From: JAGOEY01 sp017997515
GTDB lineage: Bacteria; Pseudomonadota; Gammaproteobacteria; Burkholderiales; Burkholderiaceae_C
Reading direction: 5' to 3'
Length of the DNA stretch: 64,000 bases
Assembly: GCA_026314275.1 (NCBI GenBank)
Contig: CP111109.1
Coordinates: 3,782,001-3,846,000 of the forward strand
In this document: positions 25,391-34,917 of the stretch, in pieces
Numbering within the stretch: position 1 is the first letter of the stretch
Layout: each line of letters begins with the position of its first letter
The notes under the pieces: generated by a model
Databases searched by the model: none
The model's input: the letters and a program-made list of their open reading frames with translations, nothing else
What the model was told of the DNA's origin: nothing
Program-made: the position numbers and the translations under genes

Positions 25391-26383
25391 ATTTCGTGCT
25401 GCAGTGGAGGCCGCCAGCGTGCCTGCCTGCACCTGTACCAGCGTTTGTGCCAGGTCGGCCTGCACCGCAGGATGCTGGCGAAATGCCTGTTTCAGCCCGG
25501 CGTCGATGCGCTCCCACATCCATGCCAGCGACTGCTGCTGGCGGCGGCTGGCCAGCCGGCCATTGGCGGCCTGCAGGGTCTGGAACTTCGCCACTGCGGC
25601 CCAGAACGCATCGAGCCCCGTGCCCGCCAGCGCGCTGAGCTGCACCACCTGCGGGTGCCACAGTGTTTCGTCATGGTGCGCATGCCCGGCATTGCCATGT
25701 TGGCCCAGCAAACGCAGCGCCGAGGTGATTTGCGCCCGCGCCCGCGTGGCAGCGTCGGGGTCGATGTCGGCCTTGTTGATCACCACCAGGTCGGCCAGCT
25801 CCATCACGCCTTTCTTGATGGCCTGCAGGTCGTCGCCCGCGTTGGGCAACTGCAGCAGCACAAACATGTCGGTCATCCCCGCCACGGCGATTTCGCTCTG
25901 GCCCACACCCACGGTTTCGACGATCACGATGTCGTAGCCAGCGGCCTCACACACCAACATCGCCTCGCGGGTTTTTTCGGCCACACCACCGAGCGTGCCC
26001 GACGATGGGCTGGGGCGGATGTAGGCGCGTTCGTGTACCGACAGCCGCTCCATACGTGTCTTGTCGCCCAGGATGGAACCACCCGACACGGTCGAGGACG
26101 GGTCGATGGTAAGCACCGCCACGCGGTGGCCCTGGCCGATGAGGAACAGGCCCAGTGCTTCGATAAAAGTGGACTTGCCGACACCAGGGACGCCGCTGAT
26201 ACCCAGGCGAAACGACTTGCCGGTGTGCGGCAGCAAACCTGTGAGCAATTCATCCGCCAGTGCCCGATGGTCCACGCGTGTGGACTCCAGCAGCGTGATG
26301 GCTTTGGCGATGGCACGGCGCTGCAGCGGGCCTTCGGCGGCCAGCAACGTGTCGGCCGTGACCATGGTTCGCACAGACGCCAT
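25343..26383 (-). CDS. meaB: MeaB/ArgK-type GTPase chaperone of methylmalonyl-CoA mutase
   Basis: A G3E-family GTPase that protects and reloads B12 in methylmalonyl-CoA mutase. Walker A is G-V-P-G-V-G-K-S-T-F; the other G motifs are E-T-V-G-V-G-Q-S-E and N-K-A-D. At about 346 residues it is normal. It starts right at the mutase stop: a GTG overlapping it (26389) or the ATG at 26383, which I prefer. The 3' end, including the stop codon, coincides with a dispersed repeat copy, so the C-terminal residues appear to be repeat-derived. Confidence 0.95.
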   Translation of the reverse strand: MASVRTMVTADTLLAAEGPLQRRAIAKAITLLESTRVDHRALADELLTGLLPHTGKSFRLGISGVPGVGKSTFIEALGLFLIGQGHRVAVLTIDPSSTVSGGSILGDKTRMERLSVHERAYIRPSPSSGTLGGVAEKTREAMLVCEAAGYDIVIVETVGVGQSEIAVAGMTDMFVLLQLPNAGDDLQAIKKGVMELADLVVINKADIDPDAATRARAQITSALRLLGQHGNAGHAHHDETLWHPQVVQLSALAGTGLDAFWAAVAKFQTLQAANGRLASRRQQQSLAWMWERIDAGLKQAFRQHPAVQADLAQTLVQVQAGTLAASTAARNLLNAYAGRTQDAINS

Positions 26384-26385
26384 GT

Positions 26386-28554
<2,169 letters not shown>

Positions 28555-28559
28555 GGTGG

Positions 28560-28692
28560 GCTCGGTATGAAAGGGCGAGAAAGTACAGGTGCTGTTTGTA
28601 CTGGTTTCCCCGCAAGCTTTGGGCACTGCCTGCGAGTTTACATCATTCATAATTATAAATTCAGAATATTCCACGCAGCTTACAATCACGCC
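28560..28692. promoter_or_regulatory. Divergent promoter region between mutase operon and gntR
   Basis: 133 bases with a markedly AT-rich core (about 28636-28672) containing ATTCATAATTATAAATTC and AGAATATTCC, unlike the GC-rich surroundings. It probably holds both -10 boxes and the operator for the adjacent GntR regulator. A near-palindromic AATTATAAATT is the best operator candidate; I cannot define it further. Confidence 0.45.
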
Positions 28693-29340
28693 ATGTCTGC
28701 CCTGATGCCCGATGTCCGCCTTGCGCCCCGCGCCCTGTATGAAGAGGTTGCAGAGCTGCTGCGCCAGCAGATTTTTAACCGCGCCCTAGAGCCCGGCAGC
28801 TGGATTGACGAGCTGAAAATAGCCGATGAATACGGCATCAGCCGCACGCCCCTGCGCGAGGCGCTGAAGGTGCTGGCCGCCGAAGGCCTGGTCACCATGA
28901 AGGTGCGGCGCGGTGCCTATGTCACCGAGGTGAATGAAAAAGACCTGAGCGATGTGTACCACCTGCTGAGCCTGCTGGAGAGCGACGCTGCCGGGGTGGT
29001 GGCTGCGCGTGCCACCTCCGACCAATTAAAGGAACTGCAGGACTTACACGCCGAGCTGGAAGCCGCCGTAGACGACCGTGAGCGCTTTTTTGCCGTGAAC
29101 GAACGTTTTCACATGCGGGTACTGGAGATTTCCGACAACCGCTGGCGCAGCCAGATGGTGGCGGACCTGCGCAAGGTGATGAAGCTCAACCGCCATAACT
29201 CGCTGCTCAAAAGTGGACGCATTCAAGAGTCACTGGCAGAACACCGCGCCGTTATGGCCGCACTCGCCGCCCGCGATGCAGACACCACTGTGCAAAACAT
29301 GCGCGCCCATTTTGCCAACGGGCTGGAAGCCGCGGCCTGA
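28693..29340 (+). CDS. GntR-family transcriptional regulator (FCD subfamily)
   Basis: A 215-residue protein. The N-terminal winged helix-turn-helix has G-S-W-I-D-E-L-K-I-A-D-E-Y-G-I-S-R-T-P-L-R-E-A-L (residues ~37-60), and the C-terminal all-helical FCD ligand domain contains F-H-M-R-V-L and an H-R-A-V-M-A-A-L metal/ligand helix. It is divergent from the mutase operon and probably controls it in response to a propionyl-CoA-derived metabolite; this is inferred from position. The start is the ATG at 28693. A very long open frame to the left of this start is antisense to the mutase gene. Confidence 0.9.
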   Translation: MSALMPDVRLAPRALYEEVAELLRQQIFNRALEPGSWIDELKIADEYGISRTPLREALKVLAAEGLVTMKVRRGAYVTEVNEKDLSDVYHLLSLLESDAAGVVAARATSDQLKELQDLHAELEAAVDDRERFFAVNERFHMRVLEISDNRWRSQMVADLRKVMKLNRHNSLLKSGRIQESLAEHRAVMAALAARDADTTVQNMRAHFANGLEAAA

Positions 29341-29348
29341 GCCAACGC

Positions 29349-30284
29349 TCAGCGGCCACGCGACCGCTTTTCCACATACATACGCTGGTCGGCAGTTTCC
29401 CAGGCCAATTTGAGCCCGATGGACGGCAGACGTACGGCCATACCGATGGATGCCTTCACATCCAGCTCGACCAGGGCACGCCGGGTGCGCGCCAGCAAGG
29501 CGTCGGCCCCGGCTTGGTCACATTCCACTGCAATCACACCAAACTCATCACCGCCCAGGCGGGCCACCACATCGTTGTCGCGGGCGGCCATACGCAAGGC
29601 ATCTGCCGCACGCACGATCAGCGCGTCACCTGCTGCGTGGCCCAGCGTGTCGTTCACCCCCTTGAGCTCGTCCAGGTCAATCGCCAGCACCGTGGCCGGG
29701 TGGCCGTAACGGCGGCAACGCTCTTCTTCCTGGGCCAGCAATACATCCCACGCGCGGCGGTTCGACAGCTGCGTGAGCGCGTCGGACAGCGCCTCCAGCT
29801 CCAGGCGCTGGCTGCGGCGTGCGTCCAGTGCCGAACGCAGCTCGGCGTTCAGAACTTTGCTCAGCAGCGCGGCCAGCAGTTCAACCAATTCCTGCTCATC
29901 GGCCAGACCGTCGGGTTGGCGCACGGGGTCGATGGCGCACAGAGTGCCAAACAAGGTGCCATCCGACTTGGTCAGCGGCACCCCGATGTAGGCTTTGATG
30001 GATACCTGCTGCCCGATGGGAGCAGCCACATAGGCACTGACCATGTCCGAGTCGGGTGCCACACGCGGCCCGTTGCCCTTGACCATCTCGGAACAGAAAG
30101 AGTCGGCCCAACGGAACACCGTGCCCGGGCCTACGCCGTAACCATGGTCCTCGGACTGCAGGACGATCCAGTCGTCACCTTCCGTGCGTGTCACCATCCA
30201 CAGAGCAAACCCAAAACGCTGGTGCAGGAAAGACAACACGGCACGCGCGGCAGACTCGAAATCGTGGAGAGGAATGTCAGGCAT
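29349..30284 (-). CDS. GAF-domain diguanylate cyclase
   Basis: A 311-residue signalling enzyme making cyclic di-GMP from two GTP. Residues ~1-150 form a GAF sensor (A-Y-I-G-V-P-L, L-F-G-T-L-C-A-I-D). A short coiled coil follows, then a GGDEF domain (D-A-L-T-Q-L-S-N-R-R, D-L-D-E-L-K-G-V-N-D, active-site L-G-G-D-E-F). No transmembrane segment or RxxD inhibitory site is obvious upstream of GGDEF, so it is probably cytosolic. It is convergent with gntR, nine bases apart. Confidence 0.9.
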   Translation of the reverse strand: MPDIPLHDFESAARAVLSFLHQRFGFALWMVTRTEGDDWIVLQSEDHGYGVGPGTVFRWADSFCSEMVKGNGPRVAPDSDMVSAYVAAPIGQQVSIKAYIGVPLTKSDGTLFGTLCAIDPVRQPDGLADEQELVELLAALLSKVLNAELRSALDARRSQRLELEALSDALTQLSNRRAWDVLLAQEEERCRRYGHPATVLAIDLDELKGVNDTLGHAAGDALIVRAADALRMAARDNDVVARLGGDEFGVIAVECDQAGADALLARTRRALVELDVKASIGMAVRLPSIGLKLAWETADQRMYVEKRSRGR

Positions 30285-30457
30285 GGAGGGTGCTCAAAGA
30301 GGCGAAGGATTGGCAGTTTGCCGCGTGCGGGGCATCGTACCCGACGGCCAACGCCGCAGTGCGCGCACAGGTTAAGCGCTCTGTGCAACAGTATCATCAT
30401 CCGGGTTTACCCCAGCGCCGCGCCCTCTGCGTGCCCTTGATCTTCAAAACCTGCCCG

Positions 30458-32296
30458 ATGACCACCTCCCCGCCCGCCCTGAATCGTCTCCACAGCGTGT
30501 TGACCCTGCCCCAGCTGCTGGCCTACCGCGCCGCCCAGACACCCGATGCCGAGGCCTACCGCGCGTTTGACCCGGCCACCCAGGCCTGGGCCAGCCTGAG
30601 CTGGGCGCAGACACACACCCGCGTGGCGCAATGGGCGCAGGCGCTGGCCTGCATGCAGCTGCCCGCAGCAGCGCGGGTGGCCATCCTGCTGCCCAACGGG
30701 CTGGACGCCATGTCCGCCGACCAGGCCACGCTGGCCACGGGCTGTGTGCCGGTGCCGCTGCACGCCATCGACAACCCCGGCAGCATTGCCTACATCCTGG
30801 CGGACTGCGAGGCTTCGCTGCTGTTTGTGGCCCAGGCCACGCAGTGGGACAAGGTGCGCGAAGTGGGCACCAGTTTCCCGGCGCTGCACGCCGTGGTCGT
30901 CACCGATGCGGGTGCGCCACTGCCCGCCCCGGTAGCGGGTGCCGTTCCCGTTCTGACACTGGCGCAATGGCTGGCGGGCACAGCCACCACCACCAACCTG
31001 CCCCCCGCACCCGGCCCGAACGATCTGGCCGCAGTCGTCTACACATCCGGCACCACCGGCAAACCCAAGGGTGTGATGTTGACCCACCACAACGTGGTCA
31101 GCGACGTGAAGGCCGTGATGGAGCGTATTGCGCCCACGGTGGACGACGTGTTCCTGTCCTTCCTGCCGCTGTCCCACACCTTTGAGCGCACCGGCGGTTA
31201 TTACCTGCCCATCGCGGCGGGCAGCTGTGTGGTGTATGCGCGCTCGGTGCAGCAGCTGGGTGAAGACCTGAAGAACGTACGCCCCACCGTGCTGGTGTCG
31301 GTGCCACGGATTTATGAACGTATCCACGCCAAGCTGCTGGAAAAACTGGCCCCATCGCCCTGGAAGATGCAGCTGTTTGAAGCCGCCCAGGCCAAGGGCT
31401 GGCAGCGCTTTTGTGCCGCGCAAAAACTCCCCTCGCCTGAAGCCACCCAGGCCGGAGGCTGGATGGCCGCCCTGCCCTGGCCGCTGCTGCAGGCGCTGGT
31501 GGCCAAACCCCTGCTGGCCCAGCTCGGTGGCCGTGTGCGCGTGGCCGTCAGTGGCGGCGCGCCGCTGTCACCCACTATTGCCCGGTGTTTTCTGGGCCTG
31601 GGCCTGCCGCTGGTGCAGGGTTACGGCATGACCGAAACATCACCCGTGGTATCGGTCAACACGCTGCACGACAACGACCCTGCATGTGTCGGCCGCGCGC
31701 TGCCCGGCGTGGAGGTGCGGATTGGCGACCAGCATGAGCTGCAGGTGCGTGGCCCCATCGTGATGCGCGGCTACTGGAAACGGCCCGAAGACACCGCCAA
31801 AATCCTCAGCCCCGACGGCTGGCTGGGCACCGGCGACCAGGCCGACATCGTGAACGGGCGCATCTACATCAAAGGCCGCATCAAGGAAATCATCGTCACC
31901 TCCACCGGCGAAAAAATTCCGCCCGGCGACCTGGAGCTGGCATTGCTGGCCGACCCGCTGCTGGAACAGACCTTTGTGGTCGGCGAAAACCGCCCCTTCA
32001 TCGCCTGTGTGGCTGTACTGGCGCGGGACGAATGGCAGCGCCTAGCCACCGACCTGGGCCTGGACCCGGCCCAACCCGCCAGCGTGAATGACCCCGCCGT
32101 ACAACGCGCCGTGCTGGCCCGCATCGAGAAGAACACCAGCAGTTTTGCCCGCTACGCCGTGCCCCGCGCCGTGCACCTGACGCTGGAGCCGTGGACGGTT
32201 GAGAACACCTTCATGACCCCCACACTCAAACTCAAGCGCAACAACCTGGCGGCGCACTTTGCCGACGCCATCGAGACCATGTACCAGAAGCGGTGA
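30458..32296 (+). CDS. AMP-dependent long-chain acyl-CoA synthetase
   Basis: A 612-residue ANL-superfamily ligase activating a fatty acid to acyl-CoA through an acyl-AMP. The P-loop motif Y-T-S-G-T-T-G-K-P-K-G-V is at residue ~190. Q-G-Y-G-M-T-E-T-S-P and the hinge motif G-W-L-G-T-G-D-Q-A-D...G-R-I-K-E-I-I are present. The long-chain (FadD/AMP-binding FAA1-like) subgroup is suggested by length and by L-P-L-S-H-T-F-E-R. The start is the ATG at 30458; the open frame reaches further upstream but lacks family likeness there. A dispersed repeat follows the gene. Confidence 0.88.
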   Translation: MTTSPPALNRLHSVLTLPQLLAYRAAQTPDAEAYRAFDPATQAWASLSWAQTHTRVAQWAQALACMQLPAAARVAILLPNGLDAMSADQATLATGCVPVPLHAIDNPGSIAYILADCEASLLFVAQATQWDKVREVGTSFPALHAVVVTDAGAPLPAPVAGAVPVLTLAQWLAGTATTTNLPPAPGPNDLAAVVYTSGTTGKPKGVMLTHHNVVSDVKAVMERIAPTVDDVFLSFLPLSHTFERTGGYYLPIAAGSCVVYARSVQQLGEDLKNVRPTVLVSVPRIYERIHAKLLEKLAPSPWKMQLFEAAQAKGWQRFCAAQKLPSPEATQAGGWMAALPWPLLQALVAKPLLAQLGGRVRVAVSGGAPLSPTIARCFLGLGLPLVQGYGMTETSPVVSVNTLHDNDPACVGRALPGVEVRIGDQHELQVRGPIVMRGYWKRPEDTAKILSPDGWLGTGDQADIVNGRIYIKGRIKEIIVTSTGEKIPPGDLELALLADPLLEQTFVVGENRPFIACVAVLARDEWQRLATDLGLDPAQPASVNDPAVQRAVLARIEKNTSSFARYAVPRAVHLTLEPWTVENTFMTPTLKLKRNNLAAHFADAIETMYQKR

Positions 32297-32330
32297 CGGG
32301 GGCCCGCAGAGGCGGTTAAATACGCATGAA

Positions 32331-32387
32331 ACATGCCTCTAGCGCCCGTCCAGTGGGCGCAAGCAGCTATCAAAATAGTATTTTTTT
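32331..32387. repeat. Dispersed repeat, copy 7 (intergenic)
   Basis: GCCTCTAGCGCCCG, loop, GGGCGCAAGCAGCTATCAAA, ATAGTATTTTTTT. This is a well-preserved copy between the convergent acyl-CoA ligase and dusA; its T-run and partial hairpin could act as a terminator. Confidence 0.75.
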
Positions 32388-32392
32388 GAGGG

Positions 32393-33394
32393 TCAGGCCG
32401 CCGCCTGCACCGCCCCATGCGCCAGCGCCATCACCTCGTGGGGATTCAGCGCCTTGAGCCGGTGGTCGCTCCACACCTGGCGCCATTTGCGCGCACCGGG
32501 CAGGCCGTTGCGCAGGCCCAGCATGTGGCGGGCCACACTGCTCCAGGAGGTGCCCCAGGCCGCAGCCTGGCGCACCATGTAGTCACACATCTGGGCTTCG
32601 ACAGCTTCGCGCGTCAAACCGTTGGGCGCGGCACCAAAGAAGGTTTCGTCCCATGAGGCCATGACCCACGGGTTGTGGTACGCCTCGCGGCCCACCATCA
32701 CACCGTCCACCAGTTGCAACTGGTCGGCAATCTGCGTGTCGGTGGTGATGCCGCCGTTCACCGCAATCGTCAGGTGCGGGAAGTCGTGCTTGAGCTGGTG
32801 CACCAGCCCGTAACGCAGCGGTGGGATCTCACGGTTTTCCTTCGGGCTCAGGCCCTTGAGCCAGGCGTTACGCGCGTGCACGATAAACACCTCACACCCG
32901 GCCTCACTCACCGTGCCCACAAAGTCGCGCACAAATTCGTAACTCTCGGTCTTGTCGATACCAATGCGGTGTTTCACCGTGACCGGCACATCCACCACAT
33001 CGACCATCGCTTTCACACAGTCGGCCACCAGCTGCGGCTCGGCCATCAGGCAGGCCCCAAACGCGCCGCGCTGCACCCGCTCGCTCGGGCAACCACAGTT
33101 CAGGTTGATCTCGTCATACCCCCATTGCTGACCCAGCTTCGCGCTGTGCGCCAGGTCGGCCGGGTCGCTGCCGCCCAGTTGCAGGGCCACAGGGTGTTCT
33201 TCGGCATGGAAGTCCAGGTGCCGCGGCACACCCCCATGCACCAGCGCACCGGTGGTGACCATTTCGGTGTACAGCAAGGTGTGGCGCGACAGCAGCCGGT
33301 GGAAATACCGGCAATGGCGGTCGGTCCAGTCCATCATGGGCGCAACGCTTAAACGCCATGGTCTACATTGTTGATTTATAACGATATTTTCCAA
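32393..33394 (-). CDS. dusA: tRNA-dihydrouridine(20/20a) synthase
   Basis: An FMN enzyme reducing U20/U20a in the tRNA D-loop. Visible are R-L-S-V-A-P-M-M-D-W-T-D-R-H-C-R, L-Q-L-G-G-S-D-P, the N-L-N-C-G-C-P-S active-site Cys loop, V-K-H-R-I-G-I-D and A-V-N-G-G-I. The conserved N-terminal block begins without an in-frame ATG nearby: the first ATG codons are inside A-P-M-M, which is too late. I tentatively use a TTG at 33394; another TTG at 33478 is open. The product is clear, the start is not. Confidence 0.88.
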   Translation of the reverse strand: MENIVINQQCRPWRLSVAPMMDWTDRHCRYFHRLLSRHTLLYTEMVTTGALVHGGVPRHLDFHAEEHPVALQLGGSDPADLAHSAKLGQQWGYDEINLNCGCPSERVQRGAFGACLMAEPQLVADCVKAMVDVVDVPVTVKHRIGIDKTESYEFVRDFVGTVSEAGCEVFIVHARNAWLKGLSPKENREIPPLRYGLVHQLKHDFPHLTIAVNGGITTDTQIADQLQLVDGVMVGREAYHNPWVMASWDETFFGAAPNGLTREAVEAQMCDYMVRQAAAWGTSWSSVARHMLGLRNGLPGARKWRQVWSDHRLKALNPHEVMALAHGAVQAAA

Positions 33395-33417
33395 AACCAA
33401 AAAACCATGTTTTAAGA

Positions 33418-33441
33418 CGTGTGCAAAATAAAGTGCACACG
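33418..33441. promoter_or_regulatory. Perfect inverted repeat upstream of dusA
   Basis: CGTGTGCA, eight A/T-rich bases, TGCACACG. It lies 25-50 bases upstream of the tentative dusA start. It may be an operator or an mRNA hairpin at the dusA 5' end. Confidence 0.4.
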
Positions 33442-33587
33442 CCGGGGCTACAAAGTGAACAATCGGGGCATTAAACAATGCATACGACTGAACACGTATG
33501 GCCTCATTTTCTCAGTTAGCGGTGGGCTTTTTCAAGTCCGCAGCTTGATCTCCAGCCCGCAGATGATGCAGGAGCAGCCCCCACCAA

Positions 33588-33609
33588 CCGCCTCACGGCG
33601 GTTTTTCGT
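33588..33609 (+). terminator. Hairpin plus T-run, copy 1 of a paired element
   Basis: AACCGCC-TCAC-GGCGG followed by TTTTT. No plus-strand gene clearly ends here. A close relative lies at 34408-34430 on the other side of the PEP-CTERM gene. Confidence 0.6.
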
Positions 33610-33635
33610 TTTCGAACTGGCACGCCCACAAAAGA

Positions 33636-33656
33636 AAAAACCCGCCGAAGCGGGTC
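33636..33656 (-). terminator. Terminator of the PEP-CTERM gene
   Basis: On the minus strand ACCCGC-TTCG-GCGGGT followed by six T, 20 bases after the stop codon. Confidence 0.9.
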
Positions 33657-33675
33657 ATGTCTGGAGCGGCGCTGT

Positions 33676-34215
33676 TCAGGCTTGTTTGCGCTTACGAGCG
33701 GCCACGATACCGATCAAACCAAGGCCCAGCAGAGCGATGGTACCGGGTTCGGGCACGGCGGATGGCGTGGGCGCAAACGCCACAGAGAACTGCGAACCCT
33801 GCGAGAAGGAGGTACCACGCAGATCGATCATCAACTCACCAGCAGAAAAAGTGAAGTCACCCACATCCAGGCCAGTGAACCCGGTCTGCCCCACAAAACT
33901 TGCAGAGCTAAACGGCGTCGTCAAGTCAGAAAAGTGAAGAATCGTCGCCGAGAGGGAGCCGTTGTTAAGGCCGAACGCTGTGAGCAGACCATCCGAAAAA
34001 TCAATATTGAAATAGGCTGCGCCAGGGAGGTTCCCGACTTGAAACTCAACACCATTTCCTACTGTTGCAGCCGCTGACGAGCAGCTAAAAGTACCGCCAC
34101 CGCTTACTCCGCAAGAAACGGAGTCGCCCAAGACGGGCCCGGCTTGCGAAGCACTGGCAACGAAAGCGGTGCAGATCAATGAAGCGCGCACCAGCTTGTG
34201 AAAACTTGAAAACAT
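33676..34215 (-). CDS. PEP-CTERM sorting domain protein
   Basis: A 179-residue exported protein. It has an N-terminal signal peptide (V-R-A-S-L-I-C-T-A-F-V-A-S-A-S-Q-A, cleavage near residue 25), a Ser/Gly/Phe-rich beta-type body, and the C-terminal V-P-E-P-G-T motif. A hydrophobic helix and a basic K-R-K tail end it. This is the PEP-CTERM signal recognised by an exosortase; none is encoded in the window, so it must act from elsewhere. Such proteins are usually surface or exopolysaccharide-associated. GGAAG precedes the ATG, and a terminator follows. It is a single gene with no obvious operon partner. Confidence 0.92.
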   Translation of the reverse strand: MFSSFHKLVRASLICTAFVASASQAGPVLGDSVSCGVSGGGTFSCSSAAATVGNGVEFQVGNLPGAAYFNIDFSDGLLTAFGLNNGSLSATILHFSDLTTPFSSASFVGQTGFTGLDVGDFTFSAGELMIDLRGTSFSQGSQFSVAFAPTPSAVPEPGTIALLGLGLIGIVAARKRKQA

Positions 34216-34917
34216 GTGACTGCTTCCTTCAAATTGTTAATAAAATGAAACAAAGCACTTTTCATGCCGCCCAATGAAATCAAGCACTTAGCGATTTTTT
34301 GTATGTGGTGTGTAAAAAAAATCGACACATTTTTGTATCTGTTTTGAGGCAACTGCTCCCGCTCCAGTGAGATTGTGGCGCCACCATGCGCAGCCCGGCC
34401 ATGGCCAACCGCCTCACGGAGGTTTTTTACGTCTACCGGATTCTGAGTGCCAAGCGCCCTGCTTCAGTTCAACCGACCGCACCCACCATGGCGCCCCTAC
34501 ACAACTTGCCCCTGGTGTCCGTGAACTGGTGTTGATGTACAAGGCCGGGGGGCGAAAAGCGTGTGCAATCACATTTGCAATCGGTGGCAAAAACCCACTG
34601 TCGTCACACCAAAACATCTAATGCGAAAAACAGATGCAGCCCAATTGCACACGCCCCCCCTTGAAACCCGCATGAACGTCGGTTAATCGCAACATCCCCA
34701 TCTCGGGGCAACGGACAAGGTCCAGGGGGTCGTCTTCGGCAGGCTCATGGGGATTATCCCGTGCAGCCCATTCCGACCCGCAGCGCTCACGTTCCGCGTG
34801 ATGTGCGCAGAGCATCCCTAGTAACATCACACGCTGCCCCGGCCCGCCGGGCTGCACTCCGCCCGGCGGCGCTTCGCGCCGCGCAGGGTCTTGGTCCCAC
34901 GCGCCCCAAGGAACGCC
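34216..34917. other. 700-base intergenic region, no convincing gene
   Basis: From left to right: an AT-rich stretch (about 34216-34345) that must hold the PEP-CTERM promoter; a hairpin with T-run at 34408-34430; about 380 bases where short open frames lack start signals and family likeness; and a GC-rich palindromic block at about 34830-34890 (GCCCGGCGGCGC/GCGCCGC-like) just before the peptidase gene. Confidence 0.6.
34408..34430 (+). terminator. Hairpin plus T-run, copy 2 of a paired element
   Basis: CAACCGCC-TCAC-GGAGG followed by six T, nearly the same as the element at 33588-33609, in the same orientation. Confidence 0.55.

Noticed and set aside
34367..34621. Possible 84-residue gene in the long intergenic region
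   Set aside because: No ribosome site, no family likeness, and it overlaps the hairpin at 34408.
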